From Chenopodium formosanum (lineage: Eukaryota; Streptophyta; Magnoliopsida; Caryophyllales; Amaranthaceae), in the NCBI GenBank assembly GCA_024500155.1, contig CM044867.1:12103632-12167631 (forward strand): 64,000 nt of DNA. Reading direction: 5' to 3'. Within the stretch, counting starts at the first letter, position 1. Every line of letters begins with the position of its first letter. Positions 54,979 to 64,000 of this stretch are shown piece after piece. The notes beneath the pieces are model-generated. The model was not told the DNA's origin and searched no databases. It saw only the letters and a program-made list of their open reading frames with translations. Position numbers and translations under genes: made by a program.

Positions 54979-56493
54979 ATGCCGGACGAGCTGGTGCTGC
55001 TGGATCAGTGGGCTAGCCCATTCGCCTTGAGGGTCAATATTGCACTACAAGAAAAAGGCATAACAAATTATAAATCCCAATATGAAAATTTGCATGCCAA
55101 AAGCTCACTTCTATTAGACATGAACCCGGTTCATAAGCGAGTTCCGGTTTTAATACATGATGGAAAACCGGTTTGCGAGTCACTCGTAATCTTGGAGTAC
55201 ATTGATGAAGTTTGGAATGAGAAATCTCAAAACTTGTTGCCTGCTGATCCATATGAGAGAGCTCGAGCTCGGTTTTGGGCCGATTATTTCGATAATACGG
55301 TATTTCTAATCTCTTTATCATGTACAAAATATTTTTTTTTTTTTTTTTTTTGAATAAATGTACAAATTGTTGTTTATAATTATTGATTGCCACCTTACGT
55401 ATGATTAAATAAGTACATAATCACTAGGTAAGTATTATTAAAATAATAATTCCTTGAAGATTTCTTAAGATTTTTTCTACTTAAATTTAACTAACTTTTA
55501 TAATTCATTTGGTTAAATGTTTCAAATTAATTATCTAGTACATGAAAAATTAATAAGGAGTAACATAGAGTTTTAGATACAGACTACCACCTTTGTTTAC
55601 TTTTGTTTAATTTGTTCTATAAGATACTTTAAGAGATTCTAATAGAAATGAAGTATAAAACTTTAACGGTTTTTATATACTTAAAAACATAGTTATGTGG
55701 TATCTTGTAACATACGGAGTAATACTCCATAATAGTTTTTAATTATATACAGAGGTAGTTAAAATACTTAGCCAAAGTTTTTTATTATAAAGTAACAAAT
55801 TAGAGGGAATATTTTTATTAAAAATTTTGTTGTATGTGATACATAATATTAGTGGGTTGAACCATAAATAGAGTTACACAATAAGGGATGGTTTCTAAAT
55901 TAGATCAAATTTCGTGTCCAATTCTATGTCTTAGCTACTTATTTCATTAAGAGTCTTCAATCATATTTTTATTATGAGAGTGAGTGATAGCTCAAGTGGT
56001 TAGATCTTCCCTCCCGATTTCAGGAGATCTTGAGATCGATTCTCACCCCTGCCCTTGTGCCTCTCTGAACACCAAAAAAAAAAAAAAAAAAAAAAAAAAA
56101 TTATTATTTGTAATAATGCTAATTTCTTAAATTTGTGATATCCAGTTTATCACCTTTGTTACCAAAATATGGACTCAAAAAGAAGAAATTGAGCATGATG
56201 AAAAGAAGGATTTCATAAATTTCCTAAAGTTGTTCGAAGTAGAGCTTGCAGACAAGCCTTATTTTGGTGGAAACAATTTCGGATATTTGGACGTCGCACT
56301 AATTCCAAATTATAATTATATTTGCACTTATGGGATGTTCACTAAAATCAACATATCAGCTGAATGTCCAAAGCTTAATGCATGGGCTAAGAGATGCATG
56401 GAGAGGGAAAGTGTGAAAAAGTATGTACCAAATGAGCTCAAAATCTATGAATATGTTGATGAAATAAGGAAGAGACTCCTTGGAATAGATTGA
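54979..56493 (+). CDS. tau-class glutathione S-transferase (222 aa), intact
   Basis: Exon 1 is 54979-55299 (107 codons) and exon 2 is 56146-56493 (115 codons plus stop). The 846-bp GT-AG intron is phase 0 and lies at the position usual for plant tau GSTs. The enzyme conjugates glutathione to electrophilic compounds in the cytosol. The N-terminal thioredoxin-fold domain has catalytic Ser13 (WASPFALRV), and glutathione-site residues Lys41-Ser42, Val55-Pro56 (KRVPVL) and Glu67-Ser68 (CESLVILEYIDE). The C-terminal helical domain has KPYFGGNNFGYLDVALI and ECPKLNAWAKRCMERESV. Length is normal for the family (about 220). The start context AATAACCATGCC is shared with the pseudogene copy at 36858. Which GSTU member this is cannot be told. 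A SINE lies in the intron. Confidence 0.92.
55976..56100 (+). mobile_element. tRNA-derived SINE in the GST intron
   Basis: Pol III box A-like TAGCTCAAGTGG (55988-55999) and box B-like AGATCGATTCT (56033-56043), then a short body and a long A tail ending at 56100. Flanking TTATTAT occurs at 55969-55975 and 56101-56107. It ends 45 bp before the 3' splice site. Confidence 0.72.
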
Positions 56494-56787
56494 GGATGGG
56501 CATACAAATTAAACTTGAAACCTAATATTATTGTGTGGTTGTTTGTATTATATATTTATTCTCATTTTCATTTTGTATTAGTATTTTGGTTAATCTTTTT
56601 ATTTTACCATTCAAATGCACTGATGATATATATCTGTTTTGTTGTACTTACTTTGTTTTAAATCCTTTCCTTTGTTTAAATTATTAAAAAAAAAAAAAAA
56701 AGAAAAAAAAGAAAGTAGGCATCTACAAAATGTCTTATCATATTTAAGTAATTTATTGCTTTATAAGAAAACTACCATTTTTTCTTA

Positions 56788-57110
56788 CTCCTCCGTGTTT
56801 GAATAAGTGTTATACTTTGAGTGACATATAATATTAGGCAATTTAATTGACTTAATTAAAATAAGAGGTAAGTGAAGTAGTTGAAGCATTTAAAAAAAAT
56901 TGTAAAAAAAATAAAAAATAGTGAAGTTGATATTTTATTGAAATGTAAATAATGTGAGACGAAAGAAATAATAATTAAAAAAATAATTTTAAAAAAAAAA
57001 TTTGGGTTGAGTTTGGGTGAAACAATGAGAGAAGAAAGATATTATATTAAAATGGTTTTTTTTTTTCCCCAAAACAAGGAAGTGTAACACTTATTAAAAC
57101 ACGAAGGGAA
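56788..57110. mobile_element. Stowaway-like MITE (TSD TA)
   Basis: Termini CTCCTCCGTGTTTGAATAAG and TTCCCTTCGTGTTTTAATAA (right end reverse complemented), flanked by TA on both sides. Confidence 0.75.
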
Positions 57111-57239
57111 TATCCAATATGATCTTGTAAACGAGCGATAATGTTTCTAATTAAGGTCCAATTCATCCAAAGTCCAACCCAAAAACACAATGTCAAATAT
57201 ATCTCACAATTAGTCTTGTGCACCTTAGATAGGTGCAAC

Positions 57240-57247
<8 letters not shown>

Positions 57248-57289
<42 letters not shown>
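57248..57289. repeat. poly(A) tract
   Basis: About 42 consecutive A; adjacent open frames are artefacts. Confidence 0.95.
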
Positions 57290-57292
<3 letters not shown>

Positions 57293-57299
57293 ACACTAC

Positions 57300-58160
57300 G
57301 CTCTACAAAATGAACATGTATTAAACAAATATGAACATTTAGTAAAAAAAAAAAAAATATGAACATGAAAAAAAAAATGAACATTTAATAATAATAAATG
57401 AACACGTAAAAAAAATGAACATTTAATGCTTATAATGCATAAATTTCATAATCATATTATTTTATATTTCTTTAAATTTTTATGTTCATAATTAAATGCA
57501 TTATATTCATAATAATATTTTATATGTTCATATAAATGTTCATAATGTAAATATGCAGTGTTGTTCATGAAATATTAATTAAATCTGTTTATGCATATGT
57601 TGTCTTTCTTAAATGTTTGTGTTCATATTTTTTTTTGCGTATATGTTCACCTTTTGAATGCTTATATTCACTTTAAGAAAACCAATGCTTACGTTCATAT
57701 TTTAAAATGTTATGTTCACTTTCTGAAATGTATAAGTTCATATTTTTTATGCCTATGTTCACTTTCTAAAAAGCTAATGTTCAAGGGAAGCTATACATAT
57801 GTTCATATTTTGCATGATTATGTTTATTGATAAAAAAAATGCAGAAAATCAGAAAAAAAAATTCAATTTGTTAGAATGAAGAAAATCATATATTGCCTCC
57901 GTTAACATTTAGTTGCAACTTTGGAATATTTTATGTCTCTCAAATAATACCCCAAAGTTGCAAGTAAATGTTAACGGAGGTAGTATAACCTTATCAATCG
58001 AAGTTAATCACAAAGTCACCACATAAGAAATCGACTATCACACATTTTTATGCCTATGTTCACTTTCTGAAAAAACTAATGTTCATATTTTTTATACCTA
58101 TGTTCACTTTCTGAAATGTTAATGTTCATATTGTGCTATTGATACACCTATTTCTAGGTG
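57300..58160 (-). repeat. TGTTCA(T/C)-rich degenerate array, with a MITE inside
   Basis: Repeated units such as ATGTTCATATTTT and TATGTTCACTTTCTGAAA. The right end has ACACCTATTTCTAGGTGCAT (58141-58160). The reverse-complement motifs and the same CACCTATTTCTAGGTGCAC palindrome occur at 63640-64000, so these are two copies of one repeat in opposite orientation. A Stowaway sits at 57893-57983. Confidence 0.7.
57893..57983. mobile_element. 91-bp Stowaway-like MITE (TSD TA)
   Basis: Near-perfect hairpin: TTGCCTCCGTTAACATTTAG pairs with CTACCTCCGTTAACATTTAC (reverse complement of the right end), flanked by TA. Confidence 0.85.
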
Positions 58161-58874
58161 CATGAGTGTGCACCTAAGAATATGCGTATATCTCATCCAA
58201 CCTTCTATAGCCTAATTAGTCCAACTCAAAAAATCACCGAAAGCCCAATCGCAATCAAATCCCAACCTTTAAGAAAATCCTTACCCATCGAGGATTTCAA
58301 AACACGATGCCACCAATTATGGCGATGGGGCACAGCGATACAGTGCACCTGATGCACGGAGTTGCAGCAAGTACAACAATTATTTGGAAGTTTGCAAGCC
58401 ATTACAGCTTGGTGATTATCACATGCTTTGTGTTTCCAATGCACACTCTTGCACCCCAACATACGGATGGGCTATATCATATCCTTTCATTACTATAAGT
58501 AATCCTTAATTTCAATTTCAACTTTCTTTCACCCATTTGATTGAAATGATTCCAACTTGTCAATCTATTTTCTTCTACTATGTATTTTCTTATTTCATCT
58601 TTTAGGTCCTACGCTCTCATACGCAAGGAGATGAAGGTTAAAATATAATCTATTGTTCTTTATGTCTGATCTTCTAGTTTATGTGTTGAAGTATATCCTA
58701 CCACATAATGCATATTAGCGTCCCACGTTGATAAAAGTTGAGATAATCAAACACTATATAAGGCTAAGGGGCTAATCCTTCCATTGACATATTACTTTGA
58801 ATTTGTAAAGTGGACCCTTCTCTCTTAGTTTGCAGGTCCGGTCCAGACCTATATTTAACATTATGAATTTATTA
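58161..58874. other. unassigned sequence, possible old gene fragment
   Basis: 58300-58460 has more balanced composition, and the minus frame 58226-58462 is Cys/His-rich (CCTCCNSVHQVHC). I recognise no domain and cannot call it coding. The rest is AT-rich. Confidence 0.3.
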
Positions 58875-59125
58875 CTCCTTAAATACTTGCTCCATTTTTC
58901 TTGGGCACGTATGCCAATGCTAATATTTGATCAATTTTATCTTTAATTACCAATAAGTATAAATTCTAACAATCAAAAATTAATAATCTATTCATGGAGA
59001 CGATTCCAATAAGTACACATAAGACTATATTTTTTCTTATATATAAATCACAAACATTAGTCAAAGTAGGACAAATAAATAGTGTAAAATATAGAAATGG
59101 AGCAAGTATTTAAAAACGGAAGGAG
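58875..59125. mobile_element. Stowaway-like MITE (251 bp, TSD TA)
   Basis: CTCCTTAAATACTTGCTCCA pairs with the reverse complement of the right end (CTCCTTCCGTTTTTAAATAC, then TTGCTCCATTT). TA flanks both sides. Confidence 0.7.
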
Positions 59126-59159
59126 TATAAGCTTAATCTGAGATCATCAATGGTGATTT

Positions 59160-60030
59160 TATAGCTGTCAATAATTGACCCGACCCGAGAACCCGACTTG
59201 AACCAACAATGATCTGAACCTGACTTGTAACCCGACCTGAACTCAATCTGATGTTAACCACAACGGATTTGATCCAATATTTTATGACCTAAACCCGAAC
59301 CCGCACCCAACCTGATAGTAACCATCAACCGATTTAATCCGACCCGACAACAATCCGAACCCGAACTAGTACCTGACCTAATTAGAACCTGAAAACGGTT
59401 ATAACCTAACACAACCAGTTATTAACCCAAGTCATGGTCTCATGGAAGGTTTAATAAAATTTTATATACCTTTTGTTCAGCTAATATATTGGTACAATTA
59501 TGTAAACCCTAGCCTCAATCCTTAACAACATATTGATACAATTTGTTCAACTTATATGTATATCTTTTGTTCTCTATTAATTCGTATATAGGTTTAATAA
59601 AATCTTGATAATTGATCAAATTATGCAGAGTGTAACTATTTACATTCAACATGACCACATCTATCGATATTTATTCGAATTGAACTTGAACTAAAACCAA
59701 GAATGATCCAACTTTAAGATTATCCGACCAATTATCAGACCTAACATACACTAACCCAGACCCAAAAGTACCATCTATTAACCCGCCCAAATCCGACTCA
59801 TCATACAATACGAACCTAAAATTGAACCTGATCTGAATTTGACTCGAATCGAACCCGACCTACACCCTAAAGGGTGAAGGACCCAAAATAACCTGAACCA
59901 AAACTGACCAGACCCAAACTTGAACCTAATCTGAGGCTAAATTGACACGACATAACCTGATCATAATTTGACCCGAGACCTGATTTGACTCGACCTGAAC
60001 CCGACTTGAATACCTGAATTGACAGCTCTA
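59160..60030. mobile_element. hAT-like non-autonomous element rich in CCGACCCGA
   Basis: Termini TATAGCTGTCAAT and TAGAGCTGTCAAT (right end reverse complemented) are of hAT type. The flanking 8-mers GGTGATTT (59152-59159) and GGTGATTC (60031-60038) differ at one base. The interior is a degenerate series of ACCCGACC / CCTGAACC units with no coding frame. Confidence 0.75.
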
Positions 60031-60596
60031 GGTGATTCATGTTCTTTCTTCTCTTCTTATATACAAAATTTTAATTATTTTTTTGTAAAGTGAGGGACAA
60101 ATGTCCCCTCAGTGCTAATAGGCTGGGCGATTATACTTTATCTCTTTCTAACTGACTAATACTAAACAGCTCAATCAGGAAACAATCAACAATTAATTTG
60201 ATTTGGAGTTAGAGGTAACTATTTATTTTCACTATCCAATAATGATTCAAAATTATAAAATTTTAATTTGTAAGCAACCATGGTTCATATAATTAAACAA
60301 ACAAATAACATAGAAATTTCTCTTGGATTACTTATTATGCCCTTTGCAATAAATAACCTACTTATTATGTCTTTTGCTACTTATTGGTACCTTATATGTA
60401 ATATTGTTAGATTAATCTCAAAGTGTGATTTTCAAATATCTAATTTTCATAAATTATATCAAATATGAACAAATATAAAGTTAAAGAACTATGAAAATAA
60501 TCGAATAGATTTAAGAAAATACGCTCTAATGTGATCTAATATGAAATTTGGTGATATATATGATCTTATTTGGCTTAATATTGAAAAGAATAGCAC

Positions 60597-60637
<41 letters not shown>

Positions 60638-61499
60638 ATGTACTCTTTCATTTGTTATAACAAGTGTCATGGAAGGATTTGCTTTTACTATACGTTAATA
60701 GATTGTAAAACTTTTCTTTGTGATCCATTTTGTATTAATTATAACACTTCCTTATTTGATAATATTGCACGTACTATTATTATATTATTTCTTTTTCTCA
60801 GTAACCCTACGTACTTACACAAATGTTTTACTATTGTATTTCCTAACAAACCCTTCTTACACTATTTTTTTTAATTATTTCTCTCCCATACTAAGATTAT
60901 TGAAAATGAAATATATCCCAATAAAGTATACTTTATATTATAAATTTCCTCTTAGATCCCTCCCCTATAAGGCTATAAGGTTATATTTAGTTTGCTTTAT
61001 TTTTGCTTATTTGATTTGATATGATGAAAACTTAAATTTATCATATGTGGTTTGATTGATTAATTTGACCAAACTTTAACCTGATCTATAAGGAAAAAAT
61101 ATGACAAGTGGGTCAGATTCGTAATAATTTGTATTCAACTAATATGTAATTTTCCTATTTTTTTCCTCTATGAAATTAAAGATGTTTTACGATAAAAAAA
61201 AAGACCGCACATAAAACGACAGAAGTATGATTAGAACTTATTTTTTCTTATTTTGATCAAATCTGAACTTAGTTTTTCTGATGGATCTGAATTAAGTAAA
61301 AATATGGTGAACTAAATATAGCATCAATCCCGTAAAACTTTGTGCAATACCTAACAATGTGATTATGAAACAAAGGGAGTGATAAGAATAAGGTGAATAG
61401 AATAACTTAAGTAGATCGAGATTGATGCAAAAATAATTAATTTAAATGCTTCCAAACATTTAAGGGGCTTGTGGTATGCTATAGGCGAGCTCTTTGTTA
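60031..61499. other. AT-rich spacer
   Basis: A poly(A) tract of about 36 lies at 60601-60637. The open frames are AT-rich artefacts. Nothing else recognised. Confidence 0.5.
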
Positions 61500-61590
61500 C
61501 TCCCTCCGTCCCTAAATTACATTCCTCTTTCTCTTTATTATGTGAGAAACAAATGCTAGAAAGAGGAATGTAATTTAGGGACGAAGGGAG
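61500..61590. mobile_element. 91-bp Stowaway MITE (TSD TA)
   Basis: CTCCCTCCGTCCCTAAATTA pairs with the right end (CTCCCTTCGTCCCTAAATTA reverse complemented) as an almost perfect hairpin, flanked by TA. Confidence 0.92.
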
Positions 61591-61643
61591 TACTATTTTT
61601 TTATTTTTTTGGTGGAATGGGGGTATAGTTATACTTCTATATA

Positions 61644-61991
61644 CATTCCCTCCATTCATAATAATTGCAACACTATGATTGACACACATATCAATGCAAA
61701 ACTTTTACTATTAATACTTGTAATTACTACCTCCGTTACAGGTTATGTGCAACGATTAGACATTTTCCCTCTCTGCTTTATGTCAAATCGATGCATATAA
61801 CCTGTAACAGAGGTAGTATATATTATTAAGAAATATAATAAATATTTTATTGAAAATATACATAAAGATTAATCCAACTATATTATATATGACTACATAC
61901 AATTTTAATATATTAGTAAAAAGTATAGTCAAAGTAATCATATGAATATTGCAAAAGCCAAATTATTGCAATTATTACGAAACGGAGGGTG
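61644..61991. mobile_element. Stowaway-like MITE (348 bp) with another nested inside
   Basis: Termini CATTCCCTCCATTCATAATA and CACCCTCCGTTTCGTAATAA (right end reverse complemented), flanked by TA. It contains the 61727-61816 element. Confidence 0.8.
61727..61816. mobile_element. 90-bp Stowaway-like MITE nested in a second MITE
   Basis: CTACCTCCGTTACAGGTTAT pairs with the right end (CTACCTCTGTTACAGGTTAT reverse complemented), flanked by TA. Confidence 0.9.
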
Positions 61992-61996
61992 TATAT

Positions 61997-63061
61997 TAGA
62001 GGTGTCAAATTGGGTATTCAAGTCGGTTTCAGGTCGGGTTATGTCAGGTTTCAAGTCAAGTTCATGTCGGATCACGTCGGTTGTTTCTGATTTACAAATC
62101 GGGTTTAGATCGGGTTAGGTCAAGTTCAATTTGGATTATGATAGGCTTAATATCTTTTCAGTTACTTTAGGTTTGATTCGAGTCAATTTTGGGTCGGGTA
62201 ATGTGTTGGGTTCGGTTAGTGTCAAGTCGGATTACTAATAACAAGTTTGAAACTGGTAAATTTCGGTGGGATAAACTTCAGTTCGGGTCATTCTTGGACT
62301 CGGGTCAAATTTTATTAATAATGTTGGGTAAAGACCAGTTTTGATAAATTAATAAAGCACAATCAAGCCAAGTCATTCTTAGGCTCGCCCGATAAAGGTG
62401 AGGTCAAGTCGGGTAGGGTTGGGCCAGGTCTGATTTCAAACTTGAGTCGTGCTAAATTGTTAGGTCCATACGAGTCAAAATCTGAAAAATGATATTTTTC
62501 GGGTAAGTTTCAAATCGGGTTGGTCGGGTTAGGTTTTAATTTGAATACGAGTCAAAATTTAAATCTATGTCAGTTTTATGTCAAAATAGTATCAACGCGG
62601 GTCAATATAAGTTAGTTTAACGACCTGGATAAAATATGAACACAGGTCACTAAACAGATTACTATATTCAGGTAAGTAGTAAGTTATGTTAGGTGTTTAT
62701 TATTAAGATAATTAAGTTGATGAGTGTTATTTCTGGTTCAGTTGTCCAGATCATTAACAGGTCGAGTTAAATCAGTTTTCTGTCAATTTTCATTCGAGTC
62801 GATGTTATGATAGGTTATAATCGATTTTAGGTTCTAAACAAGTCGGATACTAATCGGGTTCGGATCATAATCAAGTCGAGTCAAATAGGTTTTCGGTTAT
62901 AATCAAGCTGAACCGGGTCTATTCAGTTATCAGTTAATGTCGAATCTATTCGGTTTAGGTTTTATGTCACTGTTTTCACCTATTCTTCGGGTACGGGTCG
63001 GATACAAATCATTGTCATTTCAGGTCGGTTTTTAGGGTCGGGTCAGATTTTGACAGCTCTA
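61997..63061. mobile_element. hAT-like non-autonomous element rich in CGGGTCGGGTT
   Basis: Termini TAGAGGTGTCAAAT and TAGAGCTGTCAAAAT (right end reverse complemented). Flanking 8-mers GTGTATAT (61989-61996) and GTGTGTAT (63062-63069) match at seven bases. The interior is a degenerate series of TCGGGTCAAGT-like units. Confidence 0.75.
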
Positions 63062-63552
63062 GTGTGTATCATATGTTATGAAATACTTCTTCCGTGTTTA
63101 AATAGATAAAACGTTTCAGCGTATGCCAATGTAAAACTTGAACTAAAAATATCTTTTATTAGGGCGAGCCCCAGCTTCTCATATTGAGAAACACTATTGT
63201 ATATCGAAATGGCAAACTAATAAATAAAAGCAACTTTTAAAATATTTTATAATTTTTTTTTTTGTACTTTTTCGCATCTCAAAATTCTCAATTTCATCCT
63301 TGTTCACGGCTTAGCATGTACTAGCTCCATCAAACTGGTATGAATTTGCCATTTTTTCCGCCATCATTTTGCTCGCAATCCACCATCACCTTCGTTGCCC
63401 CTATCTTCTTCGTTCTCCTTCGACAATCCGACGGCTTCACCGCCGAATCAAACGAGAAACTCTAAAAAAATTGGAGAAATTATGATATGATTTGTCTTCC
63501 TCCTCCATTGAGGTTATTCATGTGTTCCGATTTCTCCATCGAAGGTTTTGAT
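63062..63552. other. unassigned sequence
   Basis: A partial MITE-like end (ATACTTCTTCCGTGTTTAAA, about 63087-63106), then a C-rich stretch (63350-63460) without a convincing frame. Confidence 0.35.
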
Positions 63553-63624
63553 TGTTAGTGGACCAACTCAACCAAAAGCTTAAGCTGATGGTTGAGGCCC
63601 ATGAATATGTTTTATACTCTATCA
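63553..63624 (-). repeat. solo terminal repeat of the TRIM family
   Basis: TGTTAGTGGACCAACTCAAC through TTTTATACTCTATCA matches the 72-bp terminal repeat at 36281-36352. No PBS or second repeat follows, and no target duplication was seen. Confidence 0.75.
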
Positions 63625-63639
63625 CGGGCAAATTTTAAG

Positions 63640-64000
63640 ATGCACCATGGTGCACCTATTTCTAGGTGCACCACGCCTATACTTTTGAACAATCAGTAAA
63701 AAAATCTGAACAATTGCAAATTTTGAACATGTAATAAAAACATCTGAACATCGCAAATTTTGAACATTTAGTTTAAAAATCTGAACAATTGCAATGCATC
63801 ATGCCTATACTTTTGAACATTTAGTAAAAGAAATTTGAACAATCAAGAATTTTGAACATTTAGTTAAAAAATCTGAACATCACAATTTAGAACATTTAGT
63901 AAAAAAAAATATGAACAATCGTAATGCACCACACCTATAATTTTGAACTTTTAGTAAAAAAATATGAACAATAAATTTTTTTGAACATTTAGTAAAAAAA
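63640..64000 (+). repeat. GAACAT-rich degenerate array, cut by the window edge
   Basis: It opens with GTGCACCTATTTCTAGGTGC and then repeats TTTTGAACATTTAGTAAAAA / ATCTGAACAATTGCAA with period about 30-40 bp. It is an inverted relative of 57300-58160. Confidence 0.75.

Noticed and set aside
55042..55056. GCACTACAAGAAAAA looks like a CACTA terminus (also at 37899)
   Set aside because: It is coding sequence of GST exon 1 (ALQEK) in both copies, with no inverted partner or subterminal repeats.

Overview
The window is nuclear DNA from a plant, most likely an AT-rich eudicot. The evidence is Athila- and Tat-type Ty3/gypsy retrotransposons, plant-type CACTA, hAT, MULE, Helitron and Stowaway elements, a plant tau-class glutathione S-transferase (GST) gene with the usual single intron, and plant mobile domain (PMD) genes. 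Species cannot be fixed from the sequence. Almost everything is mobile DNA, much of it nested.

Layout. 1-5777 is the 5' part of a minus-strand Athila-type element: RT, protease and gag, each broken by frameshifts, then PBS and one LTR, running off the left edge. 5778-6945 is part of a second Athila-type LTR. 7729-8337 is a minus-strand Helitron. 8922-11138 is a long terminal-inverted-repeat element with a second one (9136-10155, 9-bp TSD) inside it. 12023-31328 is a non-autonomous CACTA element split by a 17.9-kb Tat-lineage retrotransposon (12524-30387, TSD CCCAC). That retrotransposon has a rearranged 766-bp 5' LTR, gag, an in-frame UAG, a pol with one late frameshift, two intron-containing antisense genes (22238-23737 and 24494-26843, the second a six-exon PMD gene with no lesion) and an intact 1.9-kb 3' LTR. 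31884-35067 is a solo LTR of the same family, carrying a 1.4-kb CACTA with TSD TTA. 36281-36603 is a complete miniature LTR element (TRIM). 36858-52750 is a GST pseudogene scattered over 16 kb by a hAT-like element, a MITE, an LTR fragment, a solo Tat LTR (TSD ATGAT), a complete 9.5-kb Tat element (TSD TTATT) and a solo LTR with TG/CA ends (TSD TTGAG). 54979-56493 is an intact GST paralogue, the only ordinary host gene I can support. 56.5-64 kb holds Stowaway MITEs, two hAT-like elements rich in CGGGTC, and GAACAT-rich arrays.

The most unusual signal belongs to the 12.5-30.4 kb Tat family. Arrays of a 15-bp palindrome, TGTCGCCNNGCGACA, are spaced 19-20 bp apart. In three LTRs and again upstream of an antisense gene, the array ends exactly 52 bp before a TATAAATA box. 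The element thus seems to use one promoter design in both directions, for its genomic RNA and for an antisense cargo gene. Two unrelated Athila-type LTRs at 5.1-5.9 kb also carry their own GC-rich palindrome clusters upstream of their TATA boxes.
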